Source of the DNA: Microbacterium sp. SORGH_AS_0969
Lineage (GTDB): Bacteria > Actinomycetota > Actinomycetes > Actinomycetales > Microbacteriaceae
Assembly (NCBI RefSeq): GCF_030818255.1
Contig: NZ_JAUTAG010000001.1
Coordinates: forward strand, 3,596,001 to 3,660,000
DNA length: 64,000 nucleotides
Direction of reading: 5' to 3'
Shown: positions 59,966-64,000 of the stretch, piece by piece
Position numbering within the stretch: the first letter of the stretch is position 1
Layout of the letters: each line of letters opens with the position of its first letter
Notes under the pieces: generated by a model
What the model was told of the DNA's origin: nothing
The model's input: only the letters and a program-made list of their open reading frames with translations
Database searches by the model: none
Translations under genes and position numbers: made by a program

Positions 59966-61024
59966 GTGCTCTCGATCCCCTCCCGACTCATGCGCGAGAG
60001 CCTGTCGTTCCGGACGAAACGCCGGGCGCCGTTCCTGCAGGTGGCGAAGTCCGCGATCGCCACTGTCGCCGCGTGGCTCGTCGCGGGGTGGCTTGTCCAG
60101 GGGCCGCCGCCGATCTTCGCCGCGATCGCCGCGCTGCTCGTCGTCCAGCCCAGCATCAATCAGTCACTCACGCGCGCCGTCGAACGCAGCGTCGGCGTGG
60201 TCGTCGGTGTCGTGATCGCCTCGCTCCTGGGCATTGCGCTCGGCAGCCCCACCTGGGTGATCCTCCTCTCGGCCGGCATGGCGCTGGTGATCGCCTGGGC
60301 GCTGCGCATGTCCCCCGGGGCGACCAACCAGGTGGCGATCAGCGCCCTCCTCGTCCTGGCGCTGGGCACGGCGACGCCCAATTACGCCCTCGACCGGGTG
60401 CTCGAGACGCTGATCGGTGCGCTGGTCGGCATCGTCGTGAACGTCGCCCTGGTCCCCCCGGTGCTCGTCCCGCCGGCGCGCGAGAAGCTCGAGGTCCTCG
60501 GCCGGGAGCTCGCGGCGGCCCTGGAGCGTCTCGCGAAAGCGCTCGAAGCGCCGCAGACGCCGGCATCCCTGGAGGAACTCCTTCTCGAAGCGCGCTTGCT
60601 GCGCCCCGTTCGGGATGCCGCGGCCGCAGCGATCGAGGACGGAGCCGACTCGCTCTCTCTCAACCCCCGGAGCAGTCGCCACCGCAGGGATCTGTTGGCG
60701 ATGCAGGGCCTTCTGGACCGCTTCACGCCCGTCGTGACGCAGACGATCGGCATGACCCGGGCCGTCTACGACGGCTACGACGAGACGATCGCCGAAGAAC
60801 CCTCGGTCCGCGCCATCGCCGAGCAGCTGCATCGCGCGGCGCACGACGTCCGTCGCTCCTTCGCGGTCGACACGGGCGCCGACCTTCCGATCGCCGCCGA
60901 GGAGCCGGCCCTCACCCGACCGCTGCAGATCCGCGCGCCCTCGGCCGCGCACTGGGTTCTGGTGGGGTCGCTCCTCATGGACCTGCACCGCGTGCACGAG
61001 ACGCTCCGCGACGACGAAACCTGA
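59966..61024 (+). CDS. FUSC-family inner membrane protein
   Basis: 352 residues. Six hydrophobic segments in the N-terminal half (QVAKSAIATVAAWLVAGWL, IFAAIAALLVVQPSINQSL, and VGVVVGVVIASLLGIALG), then a long cytoplasmic helical region. This is the FUSC/aromatic acid exporter (YccS/AaeB-like) layout. The start is GTG 59966; GTG 59960, overlapping the HxlR stop as GTGA, is equally possible. Co-transcription with the redox regulator suggests export of quinone-related or aromatic compounds (inferred). Confidence 0.87.
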   Translation: MLSIPSRLMRESLSFRTKRRAPFLQVAKSAIATVAAWLVAGWLVQGPPPIFAAIAALLVVQPSINQSLTRAVERSVGVVVGVVIASLLGIALGSPTWVILLSAGMALVIAWALRMSPGATNQVAISALLVLALGTATPNYALDRVLETLIGALVGIVVNVALVPPVLVPPAREKLEVLGRELAAALERLAKALEAPQTPASLEELLLEARLLRPVRDAAAAAIEDGADSLSLNPRSSRHRRDLLAMQGLLDRFTPVVTQTIGMTRAVYDGYDETIAEEPSVRAIAEQLHRAAHDVRRSFAVDTGADLPIAAEEPALTRPLQIRAPSAAHWVLVGSLLMDLHRVHETLRDDET

Positions 61025-61080
61025 TCGGCGAGTTCGCCGCCGGCGACCCCAACGCTCTCGAGCCCTGGTTGACTGGGGCG

Positions 61081-61734
61081 ATGGGTACCGCGATGTTCCC
61101 TCTCGGGGCCGTCCTCTTTCCGCACACTCCCCTGGCGTTGCGGATCTTCGAGGAGCGCTACCTCGTCATGCTCGGCCGACTCCTCGACGAGTCCGACCCG
61201 GCGTTCGGCGTGGTGCTCATCGAGCGCGGCACCGAGACCGGCGGCGGCGACCAGCGATTCGCGATCGGCACCATGGCGCGTCTGAGCCACGTCCTCCCCG
61301 AAGCCGACCAACTCCAGATCGTCGCCCGCGGCACCGAACGCTTCGAGATCGTCGCGTGGCTCGACGACGACCCCTACCCGCGCGCCGACCTCCGCCCCCT
61401 CCCCGACCTCGAGTGGAACGACGCCCTCACCCCCCTGCTCGACGAGGCCGAGCGCATCGTGCGGCGCGTGCTCGGGCGGGCGGCCCAGTTCGGCGGGAGC
61501 CGGTGGGATCCCGAGGTCGAACTGTCCGAGGAGCCGCTCGAGCGGACATGGCAGCTCGCGGCGATCGCTCCCCTGGGTGAGCTCGACCAGATCGAGCTGC
61601 TGCGCTCCGCCACCGCGGGAGGCCTGCTCCGCGCCACGATCGACCTCACGCTCGCCGCGGAACCACTGCTGAGCGAGCCCATCCCCGACGGCGTCATCGT
61701 GATCGACGACGACACCGACGGGGGAGAGGACTGA
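61081..61734 (+). CDS. LON substrate-binding domain protein
   Basis: 217 residues. Begins MGTAMFPLGAVLFPHTPLALRIFEERYL, the LON N-terminal domain, and continues with a PUA-like barrel and helices. It has no protease or ATPase domain. The role is unknown, but is often called peptidase S16. TTGACT lies 6 nt before the ATG. Confidence 0.9.
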   Translation: MGTAMFPLGAVLFPHTPLALRIFEERYLVMLGRLLDESDPAFGVVLIERGTETGGGDQRFAIGTMARLSHVLPEADQLQIVARGTERFEIVAWLDDDPYPRADLRPLPDLEWNDALTPLLDEAERIVRRVLGRAAQFGGSRWDPEVELSEEPLERTWQLAAIAPLGELDQIELLRSATAGGLLRATIDLTLAAEPLLSEPIPDGVIVIDDDTDGGED

Positions 61735-61744
61735 GGACCGACCG

Positions 61745-62422
61745 CTACTTCGTGCCGGCCTCGGTGTCGGCGGAGGGATCCTTGACGATCGCCTCCGCGA
61801 TGAGCGTGTCGCCCGCACCGAACCGGATGAAGCGACCGATGGTCGCGGACTGCACGAGGACGGCCGCGGCGACCGCGGCGACATCCGCACGCCCGACCTC
61901 GGCGGACCCTCGCGGCGCCGTGGTGATGCGTCCGGTGGGCGGGTCGAGCGTCAGCGTGCCGGGGCCGAGGATCGTCCAATCCAGATCGCTCGCGCGCAGG
62001 TAGTCGTCCGCGGCGAGCTTGGCGTCGGCGTAGGCGAAGAACGCGTCGTCGGGCGAGATGCCGTGATCGGGCACGGAGCCAATCCACGACACCATGACGA
62101 AACGCCGGACTCCGGCCGCACCTGCCGCGTCGACCGCCCGCTGCGCGGCATCCCGATCGACCGCGTAGGTCCGGTCGGCGTCGCCGCCCCCGGCACCCGC
62201 CGACCAGACGATCGCGTCGGCTCCGGCGAAGGCCTTCGCGAGGGCCTCGACATCGGCGTCCTCGACGTCGAGGACGAGAGGCGTTCCGCCCGCCTTCTCG
62301 ACATCCGCCGATTGGTCGGGATTGCGGATGATGGACACCGCTTCGTCTCCGCGCTCGGACAGGAGCCCCGCCAGGTGCAGGGCGACCTTGCCGTGGCCGC
62401 CGATGATCACGATGCGTTCCAT
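61745..62422 (-). CDS. Atypical SDR, NAD(P)-binding (NmrA/YwnB-like)
   Basis: 225 residues. Rossmann loop IIGGHGKVALHLAGLLSERGD at the start, with VMVSWIGSVPDHGIS, AYADAKLAADDYL (Y-x3-K) and WTILGPGTLTLDPPTG. The stop of the PPOX gene lies 1 nt before its ATG, so the two are one operon under a PafBC-type promoter. Confidence 0.9.
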   Translation of the reverse strand: MERIVIIGGHGKVALHLAGLLSERGDEAVSIIRNPDQSADVEKAGGTPLVLDVEDADVEALAKAFAGADAIVWSAGAGGGDADRTYAVDRDAAQRAVDAAGAAGVRRFVMVSWIGSVPDHGISPDDAFFAYADAKLAADDYLRASDLDWTILGPGTLTLDPPTGRITTAPRGSAEVGRADVAAVAAAVLVQSATIGRFIRFGAGDTLIAEAIVKDPSADTEAGTK

Positions 62423-62423
62423 G

Positions 62424-62807
62424 TCACTGTCCTCCGACCTTCTCGACCGACATCTTCAGGATCACGCGATTCGCCTTGTCGGCCGGTGCCTGCTGTTCGG
62501 GATTGCCGTAGCGCTGGCCGAGCCGCACGTAGAAGAGGCCTTCCGGGTCGGCTTCCTCGTCGACCAGACGGCCGCGCACCTCGATGTAGCGGTACGGCTC
62601 CGCGGGGTCATAGACCATGAAGCTCATCGAGGGATTTCGCTGCAGGTTGCGGTACTTCTGCCGCGTCACCGTGTGCGTGAACAGGATGTGCTCGCCGTCG
62701 AACTCGAACCACATCGGGTTCACCTGCACCGTGCCGTCGGGGCGGACCGTGCCGAGCGCGCCGTAGTACGGCCCCTCGAGCAGGTCGCGCAATCTTTCCG
62801 GGATCAT
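62424..62807 (-). CDS. PPOX-class flavin/F420-dependent enzyme
   Basis: 127 residues. Split barrel: LEGPYYGALGTVRPDGTVQVNPMWFEF, then HTVTRQKYRNLQRNPSMSF, YIEVRGRLVDEEADPEG. This is the TIGR03618/F420-binding PPOX pattern that reduces small molecules. ATG 62807 has GAGAGGAG. It leads an operon with the SDR, under a PafBC-type promoter. Confidence 0.9.
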   Translation of the reverse strand: MIPERLRDLLEGPYYGALGTVRPDGTVQVNPMWFEFDGEHILFTHTVTRQKYRNLQRNPSMSFMVYDPAEPYRYIEVRGRLVDEEADPEGLFYVRLGQRYGNPEQQAPADKANRVILKMSVEKVGGQ

Positions 62808-62836
62808 GCGGCTCCTCTCATCGAGCGATCGGGTCG

Positions 62837-62858
62837 ACCCTACGCGTGGCCTCCGACA
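62837..62858 (-). promoter_or_regulatory. PafBC-type damage promoter of the PPOX-SDR operon
   Basis: TGTCGGAG (62858-62851), 8-nt spacer, -10 TAGGGT (62842-62837), then about 30 nt of leader with a ribosome site. Confidence 0.75.
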
Positions 62859-62880
62859 CGCCGCCGCGGGGTTGACGGCC

Positions 62881-63279
62881 TCATGTCACGTCGCCGTCCA
62901 CGTACACCCACCGCCCACCTCGGCGGACGAACCGGCTGCGCTCGGACATCACCTGCCGTTCGGTGCCGCGGCGCCACGCCGCGTGGAACACGACGACGGC
63001 GGTGTCGTCGCGCTCGTCCGCTTCGTCGATCGAGAGCCCCTCCCAGACGGTGTCGCCGTCCAGCTCGAGGTCGTCGGGACGGGTTCGCGGATGCCACGAC
63101 CGCACGAGATGCGTGAGATCACCGACGACGTAGGCGGTGTAGCGGGAGCGCATCAGCCGCTCCGCCGACGGCGCCGCGGCCCCGTCGAGGATCGGGCCGC
63201 AGCACCGGCCGAACTCACCTCCCCCGCACGGGCAAGCCGAGGTCGACGACGGGCGCACGCGAGAGGAGCCGAACGACAT
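62881..63279 (-). CDS. YchJ/UPF0225 SEC-C protein
   Basis: 132 residues. SEC-C-like CPCGGGEFGRCCGP near the start (zinc site), then RSRYTAYVVGDLTHLVRSWHPRTRP and an NTF2-like fold. The role is unknown. ATG 63279 lies exactly 6 nt after TAGAGT (leaderless pattern). Confidence 0.9.
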   Translation of the reverse strand: MSFGSSRVRPSSTSACPCGGGEFGRCCGPILDGAAAPSAERLMRSRYTAYVVGDLTHLVRSWHPRTRPDDLELDGDTVWEGLSIDEADERDDTAVVVFHAAWRRGTERQVMSERSRFVRRGGRWVYVDGDVT

Positions 63280-63369
63280 CCCGCCACTCTAGGTCGAGTC
63301 GGCGCACGGACTTTCCACAGCGGTCGCCGCAACTCCCCCGGCCTTCATACGATGGAGCGGGGAGGCGAC

Positions 63370-64000
63370 ATGACGAATCACACCGCGAACGGCGGGCGAC
63401 CGCCGTTCGCCGCGTACGGTCCGGCGTCCGCCGGTTACGGTCCGAGCGCTCCCGCTATCGCGCCTCCCGTTGCTGTCCCCTCCGCCGCCGGCGCACCCGC
63501 TGCGTGGCCCGGCCCGGCCGTTCTCGCGCGTGGCTCCGCCTCGACCACGGGTCCCGGAGGAGCACGGCCTCCACGGCGCGGACTCGGCATCGCCGCCCTC
63601 GTGATCGCGTGCGTGGGAACGATCGCCGCCTTCACGGCCTCGCCTGTCTCCTGGCTGCTGTTGGTCACTGCCCTCGTGCTCGCGATCGTCCACCTGGCAC
63701 GCCGGAGCGGCGCCCAGGTCCCCGCGGTGATCGCGATCGTGATCGTCGGTTTCGGCGTCTTCATCGCCCTGATCGCCGCGGTCGTGTCCGGTTTCACCTC
63801 CGCGGGCTCGGGCGTCGACTCCGCTCCGGATCCCGAGACCGACACGTACACGCTCGCGCAGCGGCTTTCCCTCCCGCCCGGCCGCGGATCCGAGTCCGAA
63901 CTGGCGTGGGGCACGGCCCAGACCGTCATCGACTCCGACACCGGCGACGACGTGTGGTCGATTCGCACCCTCGCGCCGATCGACATCACCTCCGAGACGG
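63370..64000 (+). CDS. Pro/Ala-rich membrane protein, DUF4190-like (3' end cut by window edge)
   Basis: At least 210 residues, open at the window end. It has a Gly/Pro/Ala/Tyr-rich N-terminus, then RRGLGIAALVIACVGTIAAF and two further hydrophobic segments, and an external domain (from about residue 140, SGVDSAPDPETDTYTLAQRL). ATG 63370 has GGGAGG. The full role is unknown. Confidence 0.75.
   Translation, partial: MTNHTANGGRPPFAAYGPASAGYGPSAPAIAPPVAVPSAAGAPAAWPGPAVLARGSASTTGPGGARPPRRGLGIAALVIACVGTIAAFTASPVSWLLLVTALVLAIVHLARRSGAQVPAVIAIVIVGFGVFIALIAAVVSGFTSAGSGVDSAPDPETDTYTLAQRLSLPPGRGSESELAWGTAQTVIDSDTGDDVWSIRTLAPIDITSET

Overview
The window is a piece of chromosome from a high-GC Gram-positive actinobacterium, most likely a Microbacterium or close Microbacteriaceae relative. 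The reasons are the strongly GC-biased third codon positions, the 16S-23S-5S operon without spacer tRNA, a mycothiol-type ArsC, SCO4848, DUF6412 and DUF3054 family proteins, and many start codons placed exactly one promoter distance (6 nt) downstream of a TAnnnT box, which is the mark of leaderless transcripts. I see no phage, transposon or CRISPR array; this is core chromosome with a few accessory cassettes.

Layout. 1-6.2 kb: nucleotide excision repair genes uvrA (cut by the window start) and uvrB with coaE, plus an OhrR-like MarR regulator and a VOC protein. 6.3-9.4 kb: a single-domain response regulator facing a sensor kinase and a degenerate GGDEF protein. 9.5-13.7 kb: a GIY-YIG nuclease gene broken by an in-frame TGA, a GH13 enzyme and an MFS transporter. 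13.7-19.6 kb: a complete rRNA operon on the minus strand with terminators, spacer, leader and promoter. 19.7-21.4 kb: a 57-residue membrane protein missed by a length cut-off, and rpsA. 21.8-31.1 kb: two paralogous secreted transglycosylase-like proteins around a helicase (apparently frameshifted), a UbiB-type kinase and a PadR regulator, then pgi. 31.2-35.2 kb: Nudix, a degenerate intradiol dioxygenase, an SDR, and msrB-msrA. 35.2-37.9 kb: an arsenic cassette (arsR divergent from arsC, flavoprotein and an ArsN-like acetyltransferase) with no efflux pump. 37.9-44 kb: metabolic genes, the TrhO tRNA hydroxylase and a glycosyltransferase operon. 44-48 kb: catalase, an HVA1 protein, a palindromic repeat pair, and an FeS-BCP-type cryptochrome/photolyase with DUF2256. 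48-51 kb: stress flavin protein, cold shock protein and fatty acid desaturase. 51-64 kb: a two-component system next to a VanZ-like protein, an ACT regulator, a second YidC-like insertase, a TraR/DksA zinc finger protein, a QorB/HxlR pair, FUSC, LON-domain, PPOX and YchJ proteins.

How the genes work together. The strongest thread is DNA damage and oxidative stress. Six promoters in the window (uvrA, uvrB, the GIY-YIG gene, catalase, the TraR/DksA protein and a PPOX-SDR operon) share the arrangement TGTCGGA(G/C)-N8-TAnnnT. This matches the RecA-independent promoter bound by PafBC in mycobacteria (consensus TTGTCRGTG-N8-TAnnnT), so these scattered genes are probably one damage regulon. Around them lie other protection functions: MsrA/MsrB, an OhrR-like regulator, QorB, the photolyase homologue and arsenic detoxification. 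All functions are inferred from sequence pattern and remembered family features; no database search was run.
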